A model generated the notes under the pieces. The model was not told the DNA's origin, did not search any database, and saw only the letters and a list, made by a program, of their open reading frames with translations. From the NCBI GenBank assembly GCA_026388815.1, contig JAPLJA010000033.1, positions 1 through 64,000 of the forward strand: 64,000 nucleotides of DNA, written 5' to 3'. The translations under genes were made by a program, and so were the position numbers. Source of the DNA: Pseudomonadota bacterium (lineage in GTDB: Bacteria; Desulfobacterota; WTBG01; JAPLJA01). Every line of letters begins with the position of its first letter. The stretch's first letter is position 1. Below are positions 34,582 to 43,866 of this stretch, piece by piece.

Positions 34582-35448
34582 ATGAGAGTACAAACTACTT
34601 TTATTGGGAATGAATCACCCTTTCTTGATGCAATACAGAGGCATTCCGACCTCAAATATATTGTCTGCACGAAGATCAGTAGGAAGGCAAGAAAATTTTT
34701 CGGATCTGCTTTCAACTACGCCAAAGAACATAACATAAAGATTATTGAACCGGAAGAATTTACAGTACACCCTTGTCCGACTGATCTCATTATTGTAGCC
34801 GGTTATCCGAAATTGATACCTCGACATATTATTAACTACCCCCGTATTGGCATTATAAATATCCATATGTCGTTGCTCCCGGCATACAGAGGAAGACATC
34901 CACTTAACTGGGCCATAATTAACGGTGAACGTCAAACTGGGGTTACAATCCATCACATAAACGAAGATTTCGATGAGGGAAACATTATCTGTCAGCACAG
35001 AATCCCTATAAAAAACGATGATACTGTAATGGACGTTTATAAAAAAGCTGTCATAACGGGGAATCTGCTGATCAAAAGAACCTTTGATATAATCAGTCTT
35101 GATCACTTCAGGGGCATTCAGCAAGACAAACGCTTTGCCTCATATTACCCGCCTCGAAAGCCAAAAGACGGGAAAGTTAACTGGAGCGATACGGCTGTTA
35201 AAATCAGAAACCTGGTGCGTGCTTTGACTGAACCCTATCCAGGAGCTTATTTCTATTATCAAGGGGGAAAAATGATAGTTGACGAGGTTGAGGTCGTTCG
35301 TCTTCCAAAGCACAACGCTGAGAAAGGAAAACCTTTTTTGTTGGGAGGTTTTTATACTGTAAAAACAGGCGACGAATATTTAAAAATTATCAAACTCCGC
35401 AACCGGATACAAGAGCTTCCAAAACAACCACATGTTGTAAAGAGGTAA
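34582..35448 (+). CDS. Formyltransferase (sugar N-formyltransferase-like)
   Basis: A 288-residue relative of methionyl-tRNA formyltransferase. It has the catalytic Asn, His and Asp in IINIHMSLLPAYRGRHPLNW, TIHHINEDFDEGNII, and a C-terminal FMT-like domain (GKVNWSDTAVKIRNLVRALTEPYPGAYFYY). The pathway setting, between radical SAM genes in a glycan cluster, favours an N10-formyl-THF-dependent sugar N-formyltransferase such as those making Qui4NFo-type residues or ArnA, rather than a housekeeping Fmt. 3 nt gap upstream, 6 nt downstream. Confidence 0.88.
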   Translation: MRVQTTFIGNESPFLDAIQRHSDLKYIVCTKISRKARKFFGSAFNYAKEHNIKIIEPEEFTVHPCPTDLIIVAGYPKLIPRHIINYPRIGIINIHMSLLPAYRGRHPLNWAIINGERQTGVTIHHINEDFDEGNIICQHRIPIKNDDTVMDVYKKAVITGNLLIKRTFDIISLDHFRGIQQDKRFASYYPPRKPKDGKVNWSDTAVKIRNLVRALTEPYPGAYFYYQGGKMIVDEVEVVRLPKHNAEKGKPFLLGGFYTVKTGDEYLKIIKLRNRIQELPKQPHVVKR

Positions 35449-35454
35449 AACACG

Positions 35455-36507
35455 ATGGTCAAACGAATAAAAGAAAACAAGCTGCAGTTTGACATGGATA
35501 CCGGTTGGAAGAGTTTTAGGAACCATTTCAGACGGGGCCATGGGCATATGGTTGCTTATTTATGGAACCGTTTTCAGTGGAACTATTTTTATCGCCTTGG
35601 CATTGTTCCAAAGTTTCCACTTAATGTCGATATTGAGTCCTCAAGTAGGTGCAATATACAGTGCGAACATTGTTTTAGACAATATATGGACATGCATGAA
35701 TCTGATTTCATGCCCATGCCGCTTTATAAAAAAATAGTTGATGAATGCGCGCGGTACAATCTTTTTACTTTAAAATTCAGCATGCGTGGCGAGCCTACCC
35801 TGAATCGGGAAATAGTCTCAATGGTATCCTATGCAAAGCAAAAGGGGATCAAAGAGGTATGGATAAACACCAACGGCAGCCTTTTAACAGAGGATATGGC
35901 AGAAGGATTCATCAAAGCCGGACTTGACTGCCTGACGGTTTCATTTGACGGCTTAGGAAAAATGTATGAACGTATTCGGACTCCTCTGAAATATGAAGAG
36001 GCTCTTGCCCGCATAAAAATGTTTGCAGAAGTTAGAAAATATTTAAAGGTACAGAAACCGATTTTTAAAGTGCAGAGTATCTGGTCGGCCATAAAAGAAA
36101 ACCCCGAGGAGTATCTGAATATCGTGGGGAATATTGCAGATAAGGTATCTTACAACATTAACTTTGATTATGAAAACATTCATTTTATCCCTGATCCTAA
36201 TTATGTTTGCTATCGCCTCTGGCAGAGAATTGCCATTACAAGCACCGGTGACGTCCTGAAGTGTCCATCGGATTTTAAGAAGAAAGAAGTTTTGGGCAAT
36301 GCTCAAGACCGCTCCATAAAGGAAATCTGGGATAGTAAGCAGGAAGAAGAACGAAAACGCCACCTCGGAGGCAAAAGGCTCGAGTCGCTTGTTTGCAAAG
36401 AGTGCCATCATGGAGCTACTATTATCAGGGATGAAAAGGCTTATTCGGGAAGGAAACACGAGGTAAACGAAGTTTTGTATGAAGAGCCTACTACTGTTTC
36501 CCGATGA
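35455..36507 (+). CDS. Radical SAM/SPASM-domain protein
   Basis: 350 residues with CNIQCEHC (near residue 66), SMRGEPTLNREI, a TIM-barrel-type VWINTNGSLLTEDMA and the C-terminal auxiliary Cys set (YVCYRLWQR, VLKCPSDF, VCKECHHG). The C-terminal cysteines are enough for one extra 4Fe-4S cluster. The start ATG 35455 follows six bases after the formyltransferase stop. Similar to the proteins at 33343 and 46485, more distantly to 38090 and 8444. Reaction unknown. Confidence 0.85.
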   Translation: MVKRIKENKLQFDMDTGWKSFRNHFRRGHGHMVAYLWNRFQWNYFYRLGIVPKFPLNVDIESSSRCNIQCEHCFRQYMDMHESDFMPMPLYKKIVDECARYNLFTLKFSMRGEPTLNREIVSMVSYAKQKGIKEVWINTNGSLLTEDMAEGFIKAGLDCLTVSFDGLGKMYERIRTPLKYEEALARIKMFAEVRKYLKVQKPIFKVQSIWSAIKENPEEYLNIVGNIADKVSYNINFDYENIHFIPDPNYVCYRLWQRIAITSTGDVLKCPSDFKKKEVLGNAQDRSIKEIWDSKQEEERKRHLGGKRLESLVCKECHHGATIIRDEKAYSGRKHEVNEVLYEEPTTVSR

Positions 36508-36599
36508 CATGATTTTAATGTGAATCATCAAGGCAGACACTTTAGAGAGTCACCAGATATTTTAGATATGGAGACAAAAAAAACTCAAAGGAGCAATAC

Positions 36600-38066
36600 T
36601 TGAGAGTACTGTTGATATATCCGTCACGGGTTGGAAGAGGCAACATTCCCATTAATATCCCTATCTTACAGGCTGTTTTAAAGCGTGAGGGGCATGAGGT
36701 CATGATTTTTGACGCCAACAGCTACCGATGGACCCAGTGGGGTATGCTACAAACCAAGATGGGGATGTTTAAAAAGACGGACGAAGACAAATATAATCAA
36801 ATGCTTTTCAAAACTGATATATATATAGATTTCGCGGGCCTCCTGAAAGAATTCTCTCCTCACGTTGTAGCGGTATCCTGCCTGACGACGGATTTCCCTT
36901 TTTCTTTAGTTCTGATACGCATAGCAAAAAAGATAGACCCATCGATAATATCATTGTACGGCGGGATTCATCCCACGATTGCGCCGGACCAAGTCATATC
37001 GCATCCGGAGGTCGATTATGTTTGTATCGGTGAAGGAGAGGATACGATTGTCGAATTCATAGATCGACTTGAGCACGGGAAGGATTTCTATACGGTAAGA
37101 AATATCGTGGGGAAAAAGGGAGACAGGGTTATCAAAAACGAGATGCGTCCACTCGTTTCGCTGAACGATATTCCATTCCAGGATTTTTCGGGATTCGAAG
37201 AGTTTCATTTCTATCGTCCATTTGATGGTAAGGTTTATAAAATGGCAAGCATTGAAGTAAGCCGGGGTTGTTTGTTCCCTTGCTCTTACTGCGTCAATCA
37301 CTCTCTAAGAGGTATCTATAAAGGCCTAGGCACATATCGCCGTGTTAAAGCAATTCAGCGAGCCATAGACGAAATCGTTTTTCTCAAAAATACGTATAAT
37401 TTTGAATTTATCCGCTTTTGGGACGAAGACTTTACGTCTCACCGCATGGAATTCCTCAAGGAGTTCTCCCAAGAATACATCGAGAAAGTGCACTTACCGT
37501 TCTTGGTCTATGCACGCTGCGAGACGATTACCGATGAAAAGGTTGAGATTCTCAAAGACATGGGGTGCAAAACATTTGCTGTTGGCATAGAATCAGGGAA
37601 TGAATGGATACGTAAGAACATTTTAAATCGGAATGTTTCGGACCAAACTATTGTTGAAAAAATAAATATCATACACAAGCATGACGTGAGGGTATCCGCG
37701 TACAATATGATAGGATTGCCCTTTGAAACACGCCAGGCGATCTTTGACACGATAGATCTCAATAGGGCAAGCAAAACAGCAACCTCGTCTGTCGTATTTC
37801 TTGAACCTTATCCTGCAACAAAAATTATGGATATGCTGGTTCAGGAGAATCTTATTTCCTCCAACTATATTGCAGAATACAGAATGAATGAACCGCATTT
37901 CATTCCCAAAGGCATGACAAAGCAGGAACTGATAGGATTACTAAAGACCTTCCCCCTCTACCTGAAACTGCCTCACTATATGTTCCCGCTCATAAAAATA
38001 TGTGAAGGCGAAGGCTTCCTCCCAAATATGGTTCAAAGTCTCTTAAGTAATATCTATTTAAAATAG
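36600..38066 (+). CDS. B12-binding-type radical SAM enzyme
   Basis: 488 residues. The N-terminal cobalamin-type domain has INIPILQAVLKREGHEV, YGGIHPTIAPDQVISHPEVD and CIGEGEDTIVEF. The radical SAM cluster motif SRGCLFPCSYC lies near residue 223, and AVGIESGNEWIRK and FLEPYPATKIM follow. Begins at TTG 36600 with AGGAG a few bases before. The role is probably C-methylation or a related change on the glycan or its lipid; the substrate is not known. The SPASM gene at 38090 follows closely. Confidence 0.86.
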   Translation: MRVLLIYPSRVGRGNIPINIPILQAVLKREGHEVMIFDANSYRWTQWGMLQTKMGMFKKTDEDKYNQMLFKTDIYIDFAGLLKEFSPHVVAVSCLTTDFPFSLVLIRIAKKIDPSIISLYGGIHPTIAPDQVISHPEVDYVCIGEGEDTIVEFIDRLEHGKDFYTVRNIVGKKGDRVIKNEMRPLVSLNDIPFQDFSGFEEFHFYRPFDGKVYKMASIEVSRGCLFPCSYCVNHSLRGIYKGLGTYRRVKAIQRAIDEIVFLKNTYNFEFIRFWDEDFTSHRMEFLKEFSQEYIEKVHLPFLVYARCETITDEKVEILKDMGCKTFAVGIESGNEWIRKNILNRNVSDQTIVEKINIIHKHDVRVSAYNMIGLPFETRQAIFDTIDLNRASKTATSSVVFLEPYPATKIMDMLVQENLISSNYIAEYRMNEPHFIPKGMTKQELIGLLKTFPLYLKLPHYMFPLIKICEGEGFLPNMVQSLLSNIYLK

Positions 38067-38089
38067 TGTTTTTTAATGAGGGAGCGTTA

Positions 38090-39112
38090 ATGAATTTAAA
38101 CCAAATACAAGAAAAGATAAAGGACAGCAGGCTGTTCAGGAAGAGGCGATTACAGTCAAGAATTCCCTTAGAATTCCCCATGGTGCTCAATGTTGAGCTA
38201 ACCAACAGGTGTACAGAGAACTGCATCTGGTGCCCCCGCGACAGCATGGATAGAACGCAGGGATTCATGGAAGTGACTCTTTTTAAAAAGATTATCGATG
38301 AAGCAAGTCTCTATCCAAAACTCAGGAAATTGTTCGTTCATTGGATGGGAGAGCCGCTGCTACATCCGGACTTTCTCGAATGTATAAAATACGCCAGCTC
38401 AAAAAAAGTTGCTGAAATGATACTGATTGCAACCAACGGCGTACTGCTTACGGAAAAAATAATGAAAGGGCTCATCGAAACGAAGGTCGATGAGCTCTAT
38501 ATCAGTATCGACGCAGCCAGTTCTGGACGATATGAGCAATTGAAGCATACCAAACATTTTGAGAATATAAAACATAACATCGAGCACGCAGTGGCGCTTA
38601 AGAAACAATTGAAGGTAAAACTACCCTTCATCAGGGTCAAGTTCCTCGAAACCGACCTGAATGCTGATCAGATCGAAGCATTCAAACAACAGTGGCGCAA
38701 GAATGCAGATTCGGTTTTTATCGAAAAGGATCTCAGCATTTGGGATGGCAAAAGCCAAAAAGTGAACGCAAACATCAAAGGAATGAAAAGTTATTTAAAG
38801 AATTACGGTGAGTTAGAGAGCCGTTACCCTTGTGACAGAATCTGGTATTTGTTGGCGGTTCAGTGGAACGGAAAGGTCTCCCCGTGTGTCTGTGATTGGA
38901 ACGGAGAAAATGCCGTTGGAGATTCAAATATCCAGACCTTAAGAGAAATCTGGTATGGCAATGAGCTTAAAAACTATAGATATCACCATGTGAACCATGC
39001 ATATGATCGGCTGCCATTATGCGACGCTTGTGACAGGTGGGGTACAAGACACATGGGGGACTGGCTTATGAAGCACAAAGAAAAGGCCCTTTCAGTTCCT
39101 GACGGAAGATAA
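38090..39112 (+). CDS. Radical SAM/SPASM-domain protein
   Basis: 340 residues from ATG 38090, preceded by GAGGGAG; the track's GTG at 38066 overlaps the upstream stop. VELTNRCTENCIWCPRD (cluster motif near residue 40), HWMGEPLLHPDF and the C-terminal YPCDRIWY, SPCVCDWNG, LCDACDRWG set define the family. Closest in its C-terminal motif to the operon-ending protein at 8444 (CGACDQW). Reaction unknown. Confidence 0.85.
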   Translation: MNLNQIQEKIKDSRLFRKRRLQSRIPLEFPMVLNVELTNRCTENCIWCPRDSMDRTQGFMEVTLFKKIIDEASLYPKLRKLFVHWMGEPLLHPDFLECIKYASSKKVAEMILIATNGVLLTEKIMKGLIETKVDELYISIDAASSGRYEQLKHTKHFENIKHNIEHAVALKKQLKVKLPFIRVKFLETDLNADQIEAFKQQWRKNADSVFIEKDLSIWDGKSQKVNANIKGMKSYLKNYGELESRYPCDRIWYLLAVQWNGKVSPCVCDWNGENAVGDSNIQTLREIWYGNELKNYRYHHVNHAYDRLPLCDACDRWGTRHMGDWLMKHKEKALSVPDGR

Positions 39113-39155
39113 AAGCGGTAATGTATAAAGCTCACAGCAATAATTACGGGATGTG

Positions 39156-39884
39156 ATGAAAAAGGACACAACAAAAGTAAAATGGGACAATGCCTACCGT
39201 TTAGGGATGACTATGTGGTATCCCTCTGAGTGTTTAATACGGTTCATGGCTAAAAATTTCAAAAAACAAATAGGCATAAAAGAATATAAGACAATACGAC
39301 CTGCCGAAACCATTCTTGATTTGGGATGTGGGAACGGTGCAAATGTATTATTTTTCAATAGGCTCGGATATCGAGCATACGGCGTTGATATCTCTCGGGT
39401 TGCAGTTGATTTAGGGAATAAACTGTTGGCCGAAAACGGATTTAAGGAGACACTTATTTGCATAGACATGGAGCATCTGTCGTTTGAGAATAATTACTAT
39501 GATATTGTCGTATCCCACGCGGCTCTTGATCATATCCTCTATAGTCAATACCTGAAAGTAATAAAGAACATAAAGACAATGCTCAAAAATGGTGGATTCC
39601 TTTTTATAACGCTCAGAAGTACCGAAGGCTTCGATTATGAAAGCAAGACAGCGACCAAAGTTGAGCCCCGCACTTTGATTACAGGTGATAAAAAAGCTCT
39701 GAATTCCCCTTTTGAAAATCCTTATGAAAAAGGGATACCACAGCATTTCTTTACTTTTGAGGAAATTATGGAATCCCTTTCGGACTTTTCAATTATTACT
39801 ATAGAAAAAAATGTCGAATCTAGTGGCCCTGACTCAGAGTTCGTAGATGGACGTTGGTTCATAACAGCGCAACTTGCGAAATAG
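39156..39884 (+). CDS. Class I SAM-dependent methyltransferase
   Basis: 242 residues. ILDLGCGNGANVLFFNRLGYRAYGVDIS (about residue 51) is motif I with the SAM-binding acidic end, followed by YDIVVSHAALDHI and GGFLFITLRS. The start is ATG 39156 (or the adjoining GTG 39153). It is the first of a pair with 39892: both begin with KxKWDxxY and share layout, so they look like an ancient tandem duplication. O- or N-methylation of the glycan is likely; the target is unknown. Confidence 0.85.
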   Translation: MKKDTTKVKWDNAYRLGMTMWYPSECLIRFMAKNFKKQIGIKEYKTIRPAETILDLGCGNGANVLFFNRLGYRAYGVDISRVAVDLGNKLLAENGFKETLICIDMEHLSFENNYYDIVVSHAALDHILYSQYLKVIKNIKTMLKNGGFLFITLRSTEGFDYESKTATKVEPRTLITGDKKALNSPFENPYEKGIPQHFFTFEEIMESLSDFSIITIEKNVESSGPDSEFVDGRWFITAQLAK

Positions 39885-39891
39885 GAGGCTT

Positions 39892-40587
39892 ATGAAAAAC
39901 GTTAACAAAGAGAAATGGGATGAAATATACAAAATTAAAAAGCAAAAGGGAAGTTTTAATAAATACCCCACCGAACATATCGTAGTTTTTATTGCGAAGA
40001 ACTACTACAAGGCATCTGACCGTTCAGCGATAAAAATTCTTGAAATAGGGTGCGGATCAGGATGCACACTTACCTATCTTGCTAAAGAGGGGTTTGACGC
40101 TTATGGTGTAGATCATTCTGAATATGCTATCGAGATGTCAAAAGAGTTCTTGTTGATAAACCAATGCAGTGCACAAGTCTCGGTTCAATGTGCAACAGTT
40201 TTACCATATGCTGATAACTTTTTCCATGCCTGTGTTGAAAGCAATAGTATTCATTGTAATACAACTGAGGATATACGGCTAATGATGATTGAAATACACA
40301 GGGTGTTGCGACCAGGAGGAAAGTTTTTTGGTATTTTTGTATCCGATCGCTCAGATGAATTCGGCAAGGGCCGGATGATCGATGTATCGACATTTGATTT
40401 CAGCAATACGACGACCTTTCGCGGACAATTTGATGGGTTTCCGGTAATCCATTTCTTCTCACGAGATGAAATATTGGACTTGGCTGGCTGCTTTTCCTCA
40501 TGCAAGCTCGAACTCGATATTACGACCATTGAGACAGGCAGTCACAGAAGTCCCTTGGGATACTGGCTTGTAGAGTTAAGAAAATAA
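39892..40587 (+). CDS. Class I SAM-dependent methyltransferase
   Basis: 231 residues from ATG 39892, 6 nt after AGGAGG; the track's start at 39874 is in the previous gene. ILEIGCGSGCTLTYLAKEGFDAYGVDHSEYA is motif I, followed by FFHACVESNSIHCN and LRPGGKFFGIF. Paralogue of the preceding methyltransferase. Substrate unknown. Confidence 0.87.
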   Translation: MKNVNKEKWDEIYKIKKQKGSFNKYPTEHIVVFIAKNYYKASDRSAIKILEIGCGSGCTLTYLAKEGFDAYGVDHSEYAIEMSKEFLLINQCSAQVSVQCATVLPYADNFFHACVESNSIHCNTTEDIRLMMIEIHRVLRPGGKFFGIFVSDRSDEFGKGRMIDVSTFDFSNTTTFRGQFDGFPVIHFFSRDEILDLAGCFSSCKLELDITTIETGSHRSPLGYWLVELRK

Positions 40588-40638
40588 TAGCTGTGTATTA
40601 CTCGATATTATTTGCTCACCATCTCAAGTTATAAATTC

Positions 40639-42192
40639 ATGAACGTTCTTCTCATTAACTTGCAGAATTCCGGGTCGCGTCTCGGCTACGCCGGACTCTT
40701 TTTCCCTTTTGGTATGGCGTACATATCGGCAGTCCTGAAAAAGCACGGCCTTGTTGTGGATTGTTTAGACCTTCACACCGAAAAGATACTCCAAGAAGAA
40801 GCTTTCAACAGCTGGGCTGAAGTAAGCCGTTTTGACATTGCGAAGTATGACATTGTTGCGTTTGGGGGAACTTTTTTGAAATTCGAGGAGTTAAAACACC
40901 TTTCAGAAAAAATATACCAGACCAATAATAATATTTTTCAGGTTGCAGGCGGCAATATGGCGACGATTATCTCTGAAATCATCCTCCGACAGACACGGGT
41001 CAATTGTGTCTGCCTCTATGAAGGGGAAGAAACAATCATCGAATTGCTGAACTTGATAAAAAACAATAAAAACTGGAGAGAAACCAAAAGCATCAATTAC
41101 CTAGACGAACGGCATGAATTGGTGCAGACCCCTCTTCGGGACAAAATAAAACTATTGGACTCCATCCCTTTTCCCGACAGGAGCGGATGGTCGTTCGGTC
41201 TCATCAGAAGGGCATTCCCGTATGGTTCCCCGGGGCGCTATTGCGCTATAATGTTTGCAAGTAGAGGATGTCCATTCACCTGCATCTTTTGTAACCCTAT
41301 TTCGGGAAGGATTGTCAGGAGCCGTTCATCTGAAAACATTGTAGAAGAGATCATCTTCCTTAAAAATAATTGGAATATACGGTACTTCAGGTTTTTTGAT
41401 GAAGTCTTCATCGGGTCGAAACAAAAGATCAAAAATTTGTGCGAATTGATGATCAAAGAAAAACTTGATGTTTTTTGGTGGTGCCAGACCCAAATAAAGT
41501 TCGTTGATGAAGAACTCCTGCGATTGATGAAACGGGCGGGGTGTATAGAAATAGGCTATGGTATAGAATCGGGGAGTAATATCATCCTTACAGAGATGAA
41601 TAAGGGGATTACGAAAAAGCTTGCAAAAGAGGTTGTAGAAATGACCAATCGGGTGGGCATAAAACCTTCCTTAAATCTTATTACGGGAACACCATCAGAA
41701 ACGCCTCAAACACTGCAGGAAACAAAGGAATTTTTAATATCGCTCAATCATATAAAGTGGTCACAAGTACCTACCATTGACTTTATAATTCCCATTCCAA
41801 ACACAAAACTCTATACTATCGCAAAAGAGAAGGGCTTTTTAAAGAATGAGGAAAAATACTTAACAGAAGATATGTTTATGATGGATAAATACTCAAAAAC
41901 TATTAACTTAACACAAATGCCTGACAAAGATTTCTTCGATCTTGTGGCTCAATGTAACAACGAAGTCAGAGTCGACTTCCTCAGAAAGCACCCCTTCAAA
42001 AGGCTTAGCTCGTTATTAGGTCTCGATCATCTGCGAATGGGTCTTATTTTTCGAAACTTTTCCCTCAGTCAGATAGTGCCGCTTACGGAAGCGCTGCTCT
42101 ATGCTACCCTCGGTAAGAAGAAAAACATACTTGGGAAGTGGGTTCTCTGTTGGATTTATAGGAGACAAGATGGTCGCAGTGCAAGATCTTGA
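40639..42192 (+). CDS. B12-binding-type radical SAM enzyme
   Basis: 517 residues from ATG 40639 (MNVLLINLQNSG); the track adds nine residues upstream. The cobalamin-type N-terminal domain has FPFGMAYISAVLKKHGLVV, AGGNMATIISEIIL and CLYEGEETIIEL. The radical SAM motif SRGCPFTCIFC lies near residue 211, with EIGYGIESGSNIIL and FIIPIPNTKLY later. A C-terminal tail of about 70 residues may contribute to substrate binding. Overlaps the next methyltransferase gene by 23 nt. Function: radical modification, substrate unknown. Confidence 0.86.
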   Translation: MNVLLINLQNSGSRLGYAGLFFPFGMAYISAVLKKHGLVVDCLDLHTEKILQEEAFNSWAEVSRFDIAKYDIVAFGGTFLKFEELKHLSEKIYQTNNNIFQVAGGNMATIISEIILRQTRVNCVCLYEGEETIIELLNLIKNNKNWRETKSINYLDERHELVQTPLRDKIKLLDSIPFPDRSGWSFGLIRRAFPYGSPGRYCAIMFASRGCPFTCIFCNPISGRIVRSRSSENIVEEIIFLKNNWNIRYFRFFDEVFIGSKQKIKNLCELMIKEKLDVFWWCQTQIKFVDEELLRLMKRAGCIEIGYGIESGSNIILTEMNKGITKKLAKEVVEMTNRVGIKPSLNLITGTPSETPQTLQETKEFLISLNHIKWSQVPTIDFIIPIPNTKLYTIAKEKGFLKNEEKYLTEDMFMMDKYSKTINLTQMPDKDFFDLVAQCNNEVRVDFLRKHPFKRLSSLLGLDHLRMGLIFRNFSLSQIVPLTEALLYATLGKKKNILGKWVLCWIYRRQDGRSARS

Positions 42193-43072
42193 GTACACCC
42201 ACTGTTACTTTTGCGGTGAAAATAAAACCAGCCCACTTTACAGTATAAAAGGGTTCAGGGGTGATCCGCGCAGTTTTAGTGTCGTACAATGTGCTGTCTG
42301 TTCGTTAGTTTATATTAATCCTCGATACTCTGAAGAAGAAAATTTGGCCTTATATCGGGATGCCTATTATGCAAACAGTGCTGTAGACCCTTCTGGTAAG
42401 ATCCGGAGTTTTTTGACCGACAAGGAAAACAAGATCAAGGATCACAAAATTGAAGTCTCATATATAAAAAAATACAAGGGGGGCGGCAGAATACTCGACG
42501 TTGGTACTGCAGCAGGTTTCTTTCTTGAAGCCTTGGATGGTCCGTGGGTAAAATATGGGGTCGATATTTCAGCATTTGCCCTCAGTCACATAAAAGATTC
42601 TGCAGTTCAAATGTTCCACGGTACATTGCTTGAAGCACACTACGATGATAATTATTTTGATGTTATCTATGTTGGTCACACCCTCGATCGACTCATAGAT
42701 ATGAAACAAAACATAGCGGAAATGAAACGCATTCTAAAGAAAGATGGTATCATATTGGTAACTATTCCGAACATCAATTCTTTGTGTGCCAGGCTATTTA
42801 AAGAGAAATTCAGACTGCTCTATTCGAACCACTTAATCTATTTCTCAACAAAGACACTTGGTTCTTTCCTTCATGAAGTTGGATTATACATACAGGATGT
42901 TAAATATCCTTTTTATAGGACCTCATTTTTTTCATGGAAAGAATTACATAAAAATATCGCCAAAATAATATTACAGAAGCTCTGTAACACAATGCATATA
43001 AAAACAAATATGGTCTCTCCCCCTTTTTGGGGAAATGTAATGAGTGTGGTTATTGGGGTGCGAAGTGCGTGA
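42170..43072 (+). CDS. Zinc-knuckle class I SAM-dependent methyltransferase
   Basis: 300 residues from ATG 42170, 6 nt after AGGAGA; the track's start at 42101 is inside the upstream gene. Residues 12-45 hold paired CX2C motifs (HCYFCGEN and QCAVCSLVY) that should bind zinc, followed by motif I RILDVGTAAGFFLEAL (about 106) and LKKDGIILVTIPN. This zinc-plus-methyltransferase layout recurs in sugar C- and O-methyltransferases of polysaccharide loci. Target unknown. Confidence 0.85.
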   Translation: MVAVQDLEYTHCYFCGENKTSPLYSIKGFRGDPRSFSVVQCAVCSLVYINPRYSEEENLALYRDAYYANSAVDPSGKIRSFLTDKENKIKDHKIEVSYIKKYKGGGRILDVGTAAGFFLEALDGPWVKYGVDISAFALSHIKDSAVQMFHGTLLEAHYDDNYFDVIYVGHTLDRLIDMKQNIAEMKRILKKDGIILVTIPNINSLCARLFKEKFRLLYSNHLIYFSTKTLGSFLHEVGLYIQDVKYPFYRTSFFSWKELHKNIAKIILQKLCNTMHIKTNMVSPPFWGNVMSVVIGVRSA

Positions 43073-43847
43073 CGGGGGAAAAAGTTACTGGAAAAACTTC
43101 TTGGGAATCCCGCGTTATAAAATTGATTGGTTTTTTAAATGTTACATACATAAAGTGTTTGGGATTACGTTTGACAAGCTTCACGACCAGAGACAGTACT
43201 GGAATAGTCGGGGCGCAGGATATTTTGAAGAGGTTTTCCAGTCTCAGCATTATACCTATGAGATCTTTTTTCAAGACATGTTTATTAACGAACTAAGGTC
43301 GCTTAGTTTTGAAAACTTCTTTGAGGCAGGATGCGGTTTTGGATGGAACGTAAAAAGAGTAAAACAGGAGTTTCCTAATGTAAAGATTGAGGGGATAGAT
43401 TTCAGTATGCCGCAATTAATGAATAGCAAGATTTATCTGCCTCATATCTATATGCCTGCCGTCCAGGGAGACGCATGCTTAATGCCATTCAAAGACAAGG
43501 CCTTCGATATTGGTTTTACCCTCGGTGTCTTTATGAATATCCATCCTGCCAAGATAGAAAAAGCCATTGATGAGATGATTCGAGTAAGTAAAAAATATAT
43601 TATTCATCTTGAATGGGACCAAGATAATACCAAACCTGCCTTAAGAGAAAAAAGAATTTTTAAAACTAATATTATTTCACATAACTACAGGTGTCTTTAT
43701 GAACAGAGGGGGAAAAGGATTATAAAGTTTAAAACATATAAGGATTTTGAGGAGAGTTTCAATAAAAGATTTAAGTCAACCAAAGTATCTACGTGGGAGC
43801 AGTTTGAAGGACCGGAGAAATATATTCTGCTTGTCGTGGAGCTATAA
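43065..43847 (+). CDS. Class I SAM-dependent methyltransferase
   Basis: About 260 residues if GTG 43065 is the start; the track's 43044 GTG is also open, and both overlap the preceding gene. FFEAGCGFGWNVKRVKQEFPNVKIEGIDFS is motif I (about residue 86), followed by MPFKDKAFDIGFTLGVFMNIHP. It is the fourth methyltransferase in the 39-44 kb stretch and is coupled to the one before. The start is uncertain because no good ribosome site is visible. Substrate unknown. Confidence 0.82.
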   Translation: MRDGGKSYWKNFLGIPRYKIDWFFKCYIHKVFGITFDKLHDQRQYWNSRGAGYFEEVFQSQHYTYEIFFQDMFINELRSLSFENFFEAGCGFGWNVKRVKQEFPNVKIEGIDFSMPQLMNSKIYLPHIYMPAVQGDACLMPFKDKAFDIGFTLGVFMNIHPAKIEKAIDEMIRVSKKYIIHLEWDQDNTKPALREKRIFKTNIISHNYRCLYEQRGKRIIKFKTYKDFEESFNKRFKSTKVSTWEQFEGPEKYILLVVEL

Positions 43848-43866
43848 GCGGACATCGTAAAAAATA

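Noticed and set aside
33343-39112. SPASM proteins considered as peptide (RiPP) maturases
   Set aside because: No small precursor-peptide gene, RRE domain or peptidase is seen next to them; the surroundings are sugar enzymes.
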